A DNA stretch of 64,000 nt. Source: Desulfobacteraceae bacterium. GTDB taxonomy: Bacteria > Desulfobacterota > Desulfobacteria > Desulfobacterales > Desulfobacteraceae. This document shows, piece after piece, positions 1 through 8,195 of the stretch. The stretch's first letter is position 1. Each line of letters starts with the position of its first letter. The notes beneath the pieces are model-generated. The model ran no database searches. It was not told the origin of the DNA and worked only from the letters and a program-made list of their open reading frames with translations. Where the stretch lies: positions 1 through 64,000 of the forward strand of contig JAAEMK010000200.1 of assembly GCA_024225635.1 (NCBI GenBank). The letters are read 5' to 3'. Position numbers and translations under genes: made by a program.

Positions 1-125
1 CTGACTATAAACGCTAAAGCATTGAAATGTCATGAGCATATTCTTTTTAGATGGCAATCTAATCAAAATAATGTTGGAAAATTTCAAGTTGTTCAAAATA
101 ATCAGACAATCCAGGTTCGATTAAT

Positions 126-878
126 GTGACAATCAACACCAAGACGCTCAAATCCTACAGAACCTGGGTCTATAAAATACAGGCCTTTTTAAATTCAAAT
201 GCGCCGGAATCACTTGATTCGGAAGATGTGAAACGATTTTTGACCCATTTGGCTGTTGATATGAAAGTTTCCGCATCTTCACAAAACCAGGCTTTCAATG
301 CATTATTGTTTTTTTATCGTCATGTCCTTGGCCGGGAATTCGGAAAAATAGAGGGGGTGGTCAGGGCAAAGAAGCGACCCTATATTCCGGTTGTTCTTTC
401 CAAGGATGAAGTCCACAGGGTTCTTGAAAATCTGCCATATCCCTATGTTCTGGTGGCCAAGCTATTGTATGGATGCGGCCTCAGGCTGTTTGAAAGTCTG
501 AATTTGAGGGTCAACAATTTTAATTTCGATGCAGGCATACTGACCATCCATGACGGAAAAGGGAAAAAAGACAGGACTGTTCCCATACCGCAAAGCATAA
601 ATGCTGAGTTGAAGGCTCATATGGATAGGGTCTATAATTTACACCAAATGGATTTGGCTAAAAAATATGATGGCGCATTCATGTTTGACCGTCTGGAAAT
701 AAAATACAAGAATGCGGGAAAAGAATTTATCTGGCAGTGGTTTTTCCCTGCCAAAACATTGACATACGTTAAAGAGTCAAAGGAACATCGGAGATATCAT
801 CTGCATGAAACCCATGTGCAGCGTGCTATAAAAAGAGCTGTGGGAAAAGCCCGCTTGACTTATAAAAAAGTGGAGTGA
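126..878 (+). pseudogene. Truncated integron-integrase-like tyrosine recombinase
   Basis: The 250-residue product resembles the core of integron-type tyrosine recombinases. It has an N-terminal SAM-like DNA-binding segment (about residues 5-75), the box I motif GCGLRLFE with the catalytic Arg at about 120, the KGKKDRTVPI strand at about 145-154, and the EFIWQWFFPAKTL and YHLHETHVQRA segments typical of integron integrases. The reading frame ends before the second catalytic block (HxLRHSFATHLL, His/Trp and the nucleophilic Tyr), so it cannot be a working recombinase. A frame shifted by one base reads LRLSTYILANGE at 887-922, which looks like a decayed LRHSFATHLL region; this suggests a frameshift followed by degeneration. 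The start is GTG with no clear Shine-Dalgarno sequence. Frame 1 of bases 1-129 is open and may be decayed N-terminal sequence. The segment is more AT-rich than its neighbours, consistent with acquired DNA. Confidence 0.75.
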
Positions 879-924
879 ATGAATAGCTCCGCCTTTCCAC
901 TTACATCCTCGCAAATGGAGAAAA

Positions 925-1024
925 GCAAAACAGGTTAGAATCATTGGTGTTATATAAAGTGATTTTCATAAAATCAACAAGAAAAAATCTTTATATAGTA
1001 ATTCGCCTGTTTTGCCTTTTTTTT
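925..1024 (+). repeat. Long imperfect fold-back with T-tract after integrase remnant
   Basis: GCAAAACAGG (925-934) pairs with CCTGTTTTGC (1006-1015). A nested pair lies inside: GTTATATAAAG (949-959) with CTTTATATAG (989-998). Eight T follow the right arm on the plus strand (1017-1024), so it can act as a terminator for the integrase side. It also lies just before the end of the convergent minus-strand gene. The roughly 90-base two-step fold-back recalls integron attC sites or small palindromic elements, but no clear attC core bases were found. Confidence 0.5.
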
Positions 1025-1039
1025 CAGTTTTCAGGCGCG

Positions 1040-2725
1040 TCAATCAAGCCCCAGGGTACCGCCGGGGTTCATGATGGCGTTGGGATCAAAGTGGCGCTTA
1101 AGGGCCTTTAGCACGGCCATCTGCTCTTTTCCCAGGTGGTTCTCCATGAACGAGGCCATGAGCCGCCCTACCCCGTGGTGGTGGCTCAGGGAGCCTTTGT
1201 TGGCGTTGATCTGTTCAATGATGCCTTGCTGGAATTGCCTGAACTCGTTGAGGTCCTTGTTCCTTGTGATGAAGATGAAGTAGAGGTTGGTGCCCTGGGC
1301 ATAGAAATGGGAAGCGTGGGTCATGCAGATGGTGCGGGAATTCTGCTTGATGTGGTTCCTGACCGCAGTGTGAAGGGAGTGGAGGTTCTCCCAGGTTACC
1401 GAGCACTCCAGGGTGTCTATGAGCACGTCATAGTCGTTGAGGGAGTCCCTCATGTAGGGATCTGAGAACCTGCCGTGGCTCCATTTGCTCATGGGATAGC
1501 CCGTAATATACATGCCTTTGTTTTGCTTGCAGACCTTTTTTATGTTGGCCTTGACCATGGCGGTGAAGCGGTGGTTGCCGTCGGTTTGGCCCATGAGGAA
1601 GCATCTTTGATGGGGCTTGAAGGATTTGAGCTTCATGAAGCGGTCGAGGATGCTGTCGTGGATGCCGTACATCTTCATGGCCACATCGGTCTCTTCGGGG
1701 TCTGAAATTCTTAGCACCGAGGGCATGCCGAACTCGCCCTGGCAGATCTCCCGGGAGGCATTTACAGCGTCTTCCCAGGTGGGGAAGATGAAACCAAAGG
1801 TCCGGGTGTTTTTGGGAAAATGACGGAAAACCTTGAGGGTGACAGAGACGAGTACGCCGTAACAGCCTTCGCTGCCCTTCATGATATCGTTGATTTTGGG
1901 GCCGGTGGCGGTGCCGGGGAAGTCTCTGGTCTTGAAGGTGCCTGTGGGAGTGACATACTCCTGGCTGATCACAAGGTCATAGGCGTCGCCGTAGTAGGAG
2001 GAGGCCTGGCCTGCGCCGAGGGTGACGATCCATCCGCCTACGGAGGAGTGCTCAAAGGATTGGGGGAAGTGGCCGCCGGTGTAGGCGTGGGCCGCTTTGA
2101 AGCGTTTGGGGGCGTTGTTGAGGGCGTCCTCGTAGTCCGGGCCCATCATGCCCGGCTCCACCGTGATGGTTTGGTTGGTTTCGTTGAACTCGATCACCTT
2201 GTTCATGTGGGTGCCCATGACCAGGGTGACGCCGCCTTTTCTGCACTCAAGGCCCTGGGTGACCGAGCTTCCTCCGCCGTAGACGTGGACGGGGATGCTG
2301 TTGCTGTTGCAGTGGTCGACGATCTTCTGGACATCGGCTTTGGATCTGGGGTGCACCACGATGTCCGGGAGGTGTTCGATGACGTTGTGCCTGAGCCTGA
2401 GGATGTCCTCCATGGATTTGCCTGTGGCATGGAAGAGCCGGGCATAGGTGGACTGATCGATGTTCTCCTTGCCGACGATCTTGGTCAGTGCGGCGAGGTC
2501 TTCCCGGGTGAGGTTGGAGGGGACGGTTTCTTCCACGGGCTGGTCCCCGGTGGCTCTTTTTTTGGCGAAATGGCTGTCAGGTAGCTCCAGGGTCTCTTTG
2601 ATCACGGAAAAGAAGCCCTGGCTCGGGTGCTTGAACAGGTCGGGTTCGCCCCATTTAAAGATGGAGCGGAAGGTGCCGGGTTTGGGTGGTCTTGCCTCAA
2701 AGTTCGGAATGAATGTCTTGCCCAT
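1040..2725 (-). CDS. AGPS-like FAD-linked oxidase/synthase
   Basis: This 561-residue protein of the vanillyl-alcohol-oxidase flavoprotein fold resembles alkyldihydroxyacetonephosphate synthase (AGPS), which swaps the acyl chain of acyl-DHAP for a fatty alcohol to make the ether bond. Visible features are the FAD loop VYGGGSSVTQGLE (about 148-160), the FAD-binding stretch around SSVGGWIVTLGAGQ, the segment FYAQGTNLYF that carries the tyrosine expected in AGPS, and the C-terminal HHHGVGR block (His 515-517). The length and motif order match AGPS better than GlcD-type glycolate oxidases. A GGAGA sequence precedes the ATG. It is the last gene of the operon, 12 bases after the FGGY kinase. DHAP supply by the neighbouring GlpD supports an ether-lipid role. 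A related 2-hydroxyacid or glycerol-phosphate oxidase cannot be excluded. Confidence 0.8.
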   Translation of the reverse strand: MGKTFIPNFEARPPKPGTFRSIFKWGEPDLFKHPSQGFFSVIKETLELPDSHFAKKRATGDQPVEETVPSNLTREDLAALTKIVGKENIDQSTYARLFHATGKSMEDILRLRHNVIEHLPDIVVHPRSKADVQKIVDHCNSNSIPVHVYGGGSSVTQGLECRKGGVTLVMGTHMNKVIEFNETNQTITVEPGMMGPDYEDALNNAPKRFKAAHAYTGGHFPQSFEHSSVGGWIVTLGAGQASSYYGDAYDLVISQEYVTPTGTFKTRDFPGTATGPKINDIMKGSEGCYGVLVSVTLKVFRHFPKNTRTFGFIFPTWEDAVNASREICQGEFGMPSVLRISDPEETDVAMKMYGIHDSILDRFMKLKSFKPHQRCFLMGQTDGNHRFTAMVKANIKKVCKQNKGMYITGYPMSKWSHGRFSDPYMRDSLNDYDVLIDTLECSVTWENLHSLHTAVRNHIKQNSRTICMTHASHFYAQGTNLYFIFITRNKDLNEFRQFQQGIIEQINANKGSLSHHHGVGRLMASFMENHLGKEQMAVLKALKRHFDPNAIMNPGGTLGLD

Positions 2726-2737
2726 GGTCTCTCCTTT

Positions 2738-4288
2738 CTATTCAGGGTATCCGGTGATGTCCTGGATTTCGGTGTAAAGGGGTTCAAGGGCCCGGAAGAT
2801 GCGCTGGTAGACCCTGGAATAAATGTTGTTGTAAATCTCGACGTTGTCTGGATCGGGGTTAAACACGGTCTCCTCATGGACCATGGCGTCGATGGCCTTT
2901 TGGGTGGACGGGAAGATCCCGAGGCCGGTGGCCGTGATGATGGCCGCGCCGAGGCCGGAGGTCTCATGGGTTCTGCCCTTGACCATGGGGAGGTTGAAGA
3001 TGTCTGCGGTGATCTTGCAGATCTCGTCGCTCTGGGAAGCGCCGCCGGATACGGCGGCCCGCTTGGCTGAGAAGTCGCCTCTTTTCTCCATGGTTTCGAG
3101 GCCGTCCTTGAGGGCGAAGCCCAGGCCCTCGATCACGGCCCGGTAGATGTGGGCCTTGGTGTGGATGTCGCCGAACCCGATCATTGCGCCCTTGGCGCAG
3201 GGGTGCTCCAGGCCCGGGCCCCAGTAGGGCTGGACCACGAGGCCCATGGCGCCGGGGTCTGTGGCGGCCAGGTGCCGGTTCAGCACCTCCTCGGCGGCAA
3301 TGCCGAGTTTCTTGGCCTCGGCCACCTCCTTGTGGGCGAACTCGTTCTTGAACCAGGTGATCATCCAGAAGCCCCGGAAGATCTCCACCTCGGGGTTGTA
3401 CCGGGCGGGAATGGGTGCCGGATAGGGCGGCATGAACCGGATGGACTCAAAGTATTTCTCCGTGGTGGTCTGGACCGTGGCCGTGGTGCCGAAGCTCAGG
3501 CTCACCATGGAGGTGTCCACGACTCCCGCGCCCAGGGTCTCGCAGCCCTTGTCCGAGCCGCAGGCGATCACAGGGATTCCCTGGGTGAGGCCCGTGGCCT
3601 TTGCGGCGCCGGGGGTGATGGCGCCGATGGTGTCGCCGGGCTTGACCAGCCGGGGCAGCTTCTCCCTTGGGATGGGGAAGAACAGGGACGACAGATCACA
3701 CCTGGAAGCCCAGTCCATGGTCTTGTAATTAAAAGGAAGATGGCCGATCTGGGAGGCCACGGAATCGAGGAATTGACCCGTGAGCCGATGGTTAATAAAG
3801 CCCGACACCTGGAGATAGCAACGGGTCTGGTCCCATAGGTGGGGCTGGTTCTGCATGATCCAGTTGCACTTGCCCTGGGACTGGAGCCCCGTGACAAGGC
3901 CGTCCACCCTTGCGAGCTTGAGTCCCAGGTTGAGGAGGCCATTGCCGCCGAATGTGGGCTCGGCCCGGCGCTGGTCGAGCCAGACGATGGCCGGGCGAAG
4001 GGGGTTGCCCTTTGCGTCCACATTGATCATGGTGCTGCGCTGGGAGGTCACCCCTACCCCGGCAATGGACTTAAAGGGGGTTGGGTGGCGCTCCTTGAGC
4101 TCCTTGCAGGCGAGGCAGAGGCTGTTCCAATAGATCTCGGGATCCTGCTCGGCCCAGCCCGGCTGGGGAGAAACATAGGGGATGTACTCGATCTGGGAGC
4201 GTCCCAAAAGAATGCCCTTGTCTGAAAACAGGAGCGCCCTGAGGCTCTGGGTTCCGCAGTCTATTGCCAGCAACGTCCGTTCTGCCAT
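2738..4288 (-). CDS. FGGY-family carbohydrate/glycerol kinase
   Basis: A 516-residue ASKHA-fold kinase of the FGGY family. The N-terminal phosphate loop LLAIDCGTQSLRALLF (about 6-21), the VWLDQR substrate segment (about 126-131), the second phosphate loop LSFGTTATV and the C-terminal SGGASQSDEICKITAD adenosine motif are all present, so it looks catalytically intact. The exact sugar or polyol is not shown by the sequence, which is not a close match to canonical GlpK. Its position between glpD and the AGPS-like gene makes glycerol, giving glycerol 3-phosphate, the most economical guess; a xylulose- or ribulose-type kinase is the alternative. A strong GGAGG precedes the ATG. It lies 18 bases after glpD in the same operon. 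Confidence 0.85.
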   Translation of the reverse strand: MAERTLLAIDCGTQSLRALLFSDKGILLGRSQIEYIPYVSPQPGWAEQDPEIYWNSLCLACKELKERHPTPFKSIAGVGVTSQRSTMINVDAKGNPLRPAIVWLDQRRAEPTFGGNGLLNLGLKLARVDGLVTGLQSQGKCNWIMQNQPHLWDQTRCYLQVSGFINHRLTGQFLDSVASQIGHLPFNYKTMDWASRCDLSSLFFPIPREKLPRLVKPGDTIGAITPGAAKATGLTQGIPVIACGSDKGCETLGAGVVDTSMVSLSFGTTATVQTTTEKYFESIRFMPPYPAPIPARYNPEVEIFRGFWMITWFKNEFAHKEVAEAKKLGIAAEEVLNRHLAATDPGAMGLVVQPYWGPGLEHPCAKGAMIGFGDIHTKAHIYRAVIEGLGFALKDGLETMEKRGDFSAKRAAVSGGASQSDEICKITADIFNLPMVKGRTHETSGLGAAIITATGLGIFPSTQKAIDAMVHEETVFNPDPDNVEIYNNIYSRVYQRIFRALEPLYTEIQDITGYPE

Positions 4289-4306
4289 ATGAATCCTCCA
4301 AGGGGG

Positions 4307-5851
4307 TTAAAAGGGTGACGAGTAATAACGGTTCCAATGGGTCAGATACTGCTGAATCTCCTGCTCCCAGCGCTGGTCGTCCCAAGGAAGCAGGGGTTTA
4401 CAAATGGTTTGCACGGCCTTGAGATACTCTTTTGCTCCCTGGGGCAGGAGAATGCCCAGCCGGGTCCGCCGGAGCAGCAGGTCGGACAGGTGGCGCACCT
4501 GTTCGTGCTCGGCGGCATAGGCGAGCTCGGCCCAGAGGGTGGCGGTGTCGCCAAGATGGGAGAGATCGTGGCCGGACGCGATGATGTCCGTGGCCCTGTT
4601 GCCGTAGCGTCCATAAAGCCTGCGGCGGTCCGTGGGCGCAAGGGACGGATCTGCCGTGGACTCCAGGGCGTGCATCCCCGGGTCCGCCAGGGGGTCGGAG
4701 TTTTGGGAACCGGACGGCAGGTAGGGCTTTGCCGCTTTGAGGGCATCCCTGGCAATGAGGTTGAAGGTGGTGAGCTTGCCGCCGGTGACGGTCACAAGCC
4801 CCTTGTCCTCCCACACCACATGGTCCCTGGACTCCTTGCTGGCCTGGGTGCCGCCGTGGCTCAACACCGGCCTCACCCCGGCCATGGAGGCGATGCAGGT
4901 GTTCGGGTCCAGCTTCAGCCCGGGCATGGCAAAGGCCGCCCCTTCCATGAGGTATGCCGCCTCATAGGGCTGGATCACAGGCTCGGAGGTAAGTCCCTGC
5001 TTGTGATCCACATCGGTGGTGCCAAGCACAAGGCACCCCTCCCAGGAGAAGGCAAACACGGGCCGCTGGTCCCGGGGATGGACAAAGCTGATCACCCGCC
5101 GGTCAGGGATCGCCTGGCCGGGAAAGACCAGGTGGCTTCCCCTGAGGGGCCTGATATGAAGGCCTTTCTCCGGTGACGGGTGGAGCTCTTCGGCAAATGC
5201 GCCGGTGGCGTTGATCACCACCGGGGCTGAGATCTCCACGGTCTCGCCCGTATCCGTGTCCCGGGCCGTGACCCCGGCGACCTTGTTCTTGCTGTCCCTG
5301 TTCACCGAGCAGACCTTGGTGTAGTTGAGGGCGGTGCCCCCGAGATCCCGGCCCTGGGAGAGGAGCCGCAGCACGAGCCGGGCGTCGTCCACCTGGGCAT
5401 CGCCGAAGATAAAGCCGCCGGTAAGGTTATGGGTGTTGACAAAGGGAATCGCCGCCTCTGTCTGGGTCCGGTTCAATCCCTTGTGCTGCTTCTCCCAGGC
5501 CAGAAGGGAATAGAGGGAAAGGCCGAGCCCCATGACCGGTTTTGAGGGACCGTGTCCCTTGTAAACCGGCATGATGAACTCAAGGGGCTCCACCAGGCCG
5601 GGAAAGATGGAGAGTAGGCGCTGGCGCTCCTTGACCGAATCCCGGGTCAAAAGGAGCCTGCCCTCCTTCAGGTAGCGCAGGCCGCCGTGGACCATCTTGG
5701 ACGACCGGCTGGATGTGCCCCAGGCAAAATCGTTCTGCTCCAGTAGCAGCACCGACACGCCCATGGCCGCGGCCCGTAAAAAGATGCCGGCGCCCGTGAT
5801 GCCGCCGCCGATGACCACCATATCATAACGGGTGTCAATCTTGTTCAACAT
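4307..5851 (-). CDS. glpD: FAD-dependent glycerol-3-phosphate dehydrogenase
   Basis: About 514 residues. The enzyme oxidises sn-glycerol 3-phosphate to dihydroxyacetone phosphate and passes electrons to the membrane quinone pool. The N-terminal dinucleotide fold VVIGGGITGAGIFLRAAAMG, the GTSSRSSKMVHGGLRYL segment, the LRGSHLVFPG and FAFSWEGCLVLGTTDVDH blocks and the VTGGKLTTFNLIARDA motif are characteristic GlpD signatures, followed by the C-terminal DAO_C domain. Two ATG codons are possible. The one at 5851 has GGAGGA six bases upstream, whereas the ATG at 5857 directly abuts that sequence, so 5851 is preferred. The gene overlaps the end of fadR, which implies translational coupling. Here its product DHAP would also be the backbone for the AGPS-like step. 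Confidence 0.9.
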   Translation of the reverse strand: MLNKIDTRYDMVVIGGGITGAGIFLRAAAMGVSVLLLEQNDFAWGTSSRSSKMVHGGLRYLKEGRLLLTRDSVKERQRLLSIFPGLVEPLEFIMPVYKGHGPSKPVMGLGLSLYSLLAWEKQHKGLNRTQTEAAIPFVNTHNLTGGFIFGDAQVDDARLVLRLLSQGRDLGGTALNYTKVCSVNRDSKNKVAGVTARDTDTGETVEISAPVVINATGAFAEELHPSPEKGLHIRPLRGSHLVFPGQAIPDRRVISFVHPRDQRPVFAFSWEGCLVLGTTDVDHKQGLTSEPVIQPYEAAYLMEGAAFAMPGLKLDPNTCIASMAGVRPVLSHGGTQASKESRDHVVWEDKGLVTVTGGKLTTFNLIARDALKAAKPYLPSGSQNSDPLADPGMHALESTADPSLAPTDRRRLYGRYGNRATDIIASGHDLSHLGDTATLWAELAYAAEHEQVRHLSDLLLRRTRLGILLPQGAKEYLKAVQTICKPLLPWDDQRWEQEIQQYLTHWNRYYSSPF

Positions 5852-6533
5852 GATCATTCCTCCTTGAGTTCCAGATGGTAATGCTTGTATCCATGGCGTT
5901 CCTTACACATTGTTCCACAAGCTCTCCGCCCTCGTTAAGGCAGAGGGCCAGCTCCAGATAAAAGGCAAGGGAGCTCTGCCGCGCCAGTTGTTCCTGAAAA
6001 TAGAGTTTTCCAAACCCGTGGTAGATGGCTGTGAAATCGTTGAACATGAACCGGAACACGGGATTGTCGCTGAGGGTCACCATGAGGAGCTGCAGTTCCC
6101 AGTCGTACTCGGCAAAGCCCAGGGAATTTTCGCCAATCCCGGGGGCATCCTTGAGATAACCGGAAAGCGAGGGAGAATCGTTGACGGCGGCCATCCGGGC
6201 GATGCCAGGCAGCATGACCGAACGTACCTGGAGGAGATGCTCCACCATCGAGGCGGAGATTCCCTTGCCGTACCCGACCATGGAACCCAGGAGGGCGAGC
6301 CCGCCGTTGTTGAGATAGTCGTTGACCCGGGTGGGCTTGCCCTGGCTGATGGTGATCCATCCCTTGGAAGAAAGACGCTGGAGGGTTTCCCTCAGGGTGG
6401 GCCGGGTGACCCCCAGGGTGGTTGCGAGGGCTCGTTCAGCCGGAAGGGTGCTGCCGGGGGCGTATTCCTGGTTCAAAATCGCTTCCAGGAGCAGGCGCTC
6501 GGCATGTTCTGCGGGACGCAAGGGTTTATTCAT
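5835..6533 (-). CDS. fadR: FadR-type GntR regulator of fatty-acid metabolism
   Basis: This 232-residue protein is close in length and layout to E. coli FadR. The N-terminal winged helix-turn-helix (about 8-75) contains PAERALATTLGVTRPTLRE, QRLSSKGWITI and QGKPTRVN, matching the FadR DNA-reading helix and wing nearly position by position. The C-terminal half is the all-helical acyl-CoA-binding FadR_C domain rather than a generic FCD domain, for example FAEYDWELQLLMVTLSDNPV. FadR releases DNA on binding long-chain acyl-CoA. It is the first gene of the glpD-kinase-AGPS operon and overlaps glpD. A 17-bp site resembling the E. coli FadR operator sits over its own -10 box, so autoregulation and operon control are likely. 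A gammaproteobacterial-type FadR is unexpected in this lineage and may have been transferred. Confidence 0.85.
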   Translation of the reverse strand: MNKPLRPAEHAERLLLEAILNQEYAPGSTLPAERALATTLGVTRPTLRETLQRLSSKGWITISQGKPTRVNDYLNNGGLALLGSMVGYGKGISASMVEHLLQVRSVMLPGIARMAAVNDSPSLSGYLKDAPGIGENSLGFAEYDWELQLLMVTLSDNPVFRFMFNDFTAIYHGFGKLYFQEQLARQSSLAFYLELALCLNEGGELVEQCVRNAMDTSITIWNSRRNDHVEQD

Positions 6534-6563
6534 GGGGTCTCCTTGATTATTTAGGCTTCTGGT

Positions 6564-6580
6564 AAGAGGTCATACCAGTT
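6564..6580 (-). promoter_or_regulatory. Putative FadR operator
   Basis: On the minus strand the site reads AACTGGTATGACCTCTT. It fits the known FadR operator pattern (AACTGGTCNGACCNGTT-like, core CTGGTNNGACC) closely in the left half and in the GACC of the right half. It lies about 30 bases before the fadR start and covers the predicted -10 hexamer, a good position for repression. Confidence 0.65.
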
Positions 6581-6597
6581 AGCGAATCGATCGTCAA
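6569..6597 (-). promoter_or_regulatory. Sigma-70-type promoter of the fadR operon
   Basis: On the minus strand TTGACG (6592-6597) is followed after exactly 17 bases by TATGAC (6569-6574). The -10 box lies within the putative FadR operator. Confidence 0.6.
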
Positions 6598-6632
6598 GGC
6601 TTTTCGCATTTCGCGGAAAATACTTTATTTGT

Positions 6633-6661
6633 TTGACATAAAACAGGATAACGATTATTTC
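6633..6661 (+). promoter_or_regulatory. Possible promoter of the PurF-like gene
   Basis: TTGACA (6633-6638) is followed after 17 bases by a weak -10, TATTTC (6656-6661). It lies about 55 bases before the ATG at 6717 and diverges from the fadR promoter. The -35 is perfect but the -10 is poor. Confidence 0.4.
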
Positions 6662-6716
6662 ATGATGCTTGATATTTGTGAGGTGTTTTTCTGTTAACTT
6701 AACATGGAAGATAAAC

Positions 6717-8120
6717 ATGGGTGGATTTTTTGGATGCGCTTCAAAGGAAGCGTGCAATAAGGAACTTTTTTACGGAACCGATTACCAGTCCCATCTTGGG
6801 ACCAAGCGGGGCGGGCTTGCCACGGCTGGGAAGGATGGATTTCAACGCACCATTCACAACCTTGAGAATGCCTACTTCAGATCAAAATTCGAAGCAGACC
6901 TGGACAAGCTGACCGGAAACATTGGCGTGGGCGTGATCAGCGACACCGACTCCCAGCCGATCATTCTCCACTCCCACCTCGGGCGGTTTGCCGTGGTCAC
7001 GGTGGGAAAGATCGCGAACCTCGAGGAACTTGCCGCCGAAGCCTTTTCACAGAACATCCACTTCGCCGAGACCAGCAGCGGCGGAATCAACCCCACCGAG
7101 CTCGTGGCCATGCTCATCTGCCAGGCAGACTCGTTCAAGGAAGGGATCAGAAACGCCCAGGAGAAGATCAAAGGCTCCTGCTCCATGCTGGTCCTCACGG
7201 AAGACGGGCTCTATGCAGCAAGGGACAAGCTGGGACGAACCCCCATCACCATCGCCAAGGGCACTGACTCCTATGCGGCAAGCAGCGAATCATGCTCCTT
7301 CTCCAACCTGGGGTATGAGGTGGACCACTGCATGGGACCCGCCGAGATCGCCTTCATCACCCCCGAAGGGTGGGAAATGGTACAGGCCCCCGGCGAAAAA
7401 ATGCAGGTCTGCTCCTTTCTATGGGTTTACTACGGCTACCCCGCCTCCACCTATGAGGGCATCAACACCGAGCTTGTCCGGTACAACTGCGGCGCGGCCC
7501 TGGCCAGGAACGAAACGGAAACAGCCGACTTTGTGGCGGGCATCCCGGATTCAGGCATCGGCCATGCCGTGGGCTTTGCCAGCGAAAAGAAAATTCCCTA
7601 CATGCGCCCCTATGTGAAGTACACCCCCACCTGGCCCAGGAGCTTCATGCCCCAAAACCAGGCCATGCGAAACCTGGTGGCCCGGATGAAGCTGATCCCG
7701 GTCAAGGAGATCATCCAGGGAAAAAAGATCATCTTTTGCGACGACTCCGTTGTCAGGGGCACCCAGCTCCAGGACAACACCCAGATTCTCTACGAATACG
7801 GCGCAAAAGAGATCCACATGCGGGTCGCCTGCCCCTGCCTCATCCATCCCTGTGAATTCCTGAACTTCTCCACCAGCCGGTCTTCCATGGATCTTGCCGG
7901 CCGGAAGGCGATCTTCGATATTGAAGGCCGCAAGGACACGGATCTCACACCCTATGCCCAGCACGGATCGGAGCAGCACACCCGCATGATAGAGCGGCTC
8001 ACGGAACGCCTCGGCATCACAAGCCTCAGGTACCAGAAGCTCGACGACCTGATCCAGGCCATCGGCCTTCCCAAGGAAAAACTCTGCACCCACTGCTGGG
8101 ACGGATCAAGCCACTTCTAA
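6717..8120 (+). CDS. PurF-like amidophosphoribosyltransferase homologue lacking Cys2
   Basis: About 467 residues. An N-terminal class II glutaminase-like (Ntn) domain is followed by a phosphoribosyltransferase domain. The PRPP-binding motif IIFCDDSVVRGTQL is intact, as are GIPDSGIGHAVGFA and the YHSHLGTKRGG-type segment (here YQSHLGTKRGGLAT). In true PurF the protein begins MCG(V/I)FG and the cysteine is the glutaminase nucleophile. Here it begins MGGFFGC, so position 2 is glycine. It therefore may not hydrolyse glutamine and could use ammonia or have another role. The ATG at 6717 is chosen over an upstream TTG because it matches the family N-terminus and has GGAAG upstream. It is monocistronic and ends facing the convergent protease gene. 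Confidence 0.8.
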   Translation: MGGFFGCASKEACNKELFYGTDYQSHLGTKRGGLATAGKDGFQRTIHNLENAYFRSKFEADLDKLTGNIGVGVISDTDSQPIILHSHLGRFAVVTVGKIANLEELAAEAFSQNIHFAETSSGGINPTELVAMLICQADSFKEGIRNAQEKIKGSCSMLVLTEDGLYAARDKLGRTPITIAKGTDSYAASSESCSFSNLGYEVDHCMGPAEIAFITPEGWEMVQAPGEKMQVCSFLWVYYGYPASTYEGINTELVRYNCGAALARNETETADFVAGIPDSGIGHAVGFASEKKIPYMRPYVKYTPTWPRSFMPQNQAMRNLVARMKLIPVKEIIQGKKIIFCDDSVVRGTQLQDNTQILYEYGAKEIHMRVACPCLIHPCEFLNFSTSRSSMDLAGRKAIFDIEGRKDTDLTPYAQHGSEQHTRMIERLTERLGITSLRYQKLDDLIQAIGLPKEKLCTHCWDGSSHF

Positions 8121-8144
8121 GCCTCCATTCCCGGTTGTTAAAAA

Positions 8145-8190
8145 ACAATCGCCGTGGCCGGTATTCACACCGGTCATGGCGATCGATTGT
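8145..8190 (-). terminator. Terminator of the protease-hydrolase gene
   Basis: A long imperfect hairpin pairs ACAATCGCC.TG.CCGGT (8145-8162) with ACCGGTCATGGCGAT and the rest of the right arm (8169-8190). On the minus strand it is followed by six T (plus-strand AAAAAA just before 8145). It lies between two convergent genes and probably serves mainly the minus-strand one. Confidence 0.7.
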
Positions 8191-8195
8191 ACGCC

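Noticed and set aside
925-1015. attC recombination site
   Set aside because: The fold-back has the right size, but the conserved outer core sequences of attC sites were not found.
1820-2584. Long plus-strand frame (254 codons) inside the AGPS-like gene
   Set aside because: It is the mirror of a GC-rich coding strand. It has Val/Gly/Asp-rich composition, no recognisable motifs and no ribosome site.
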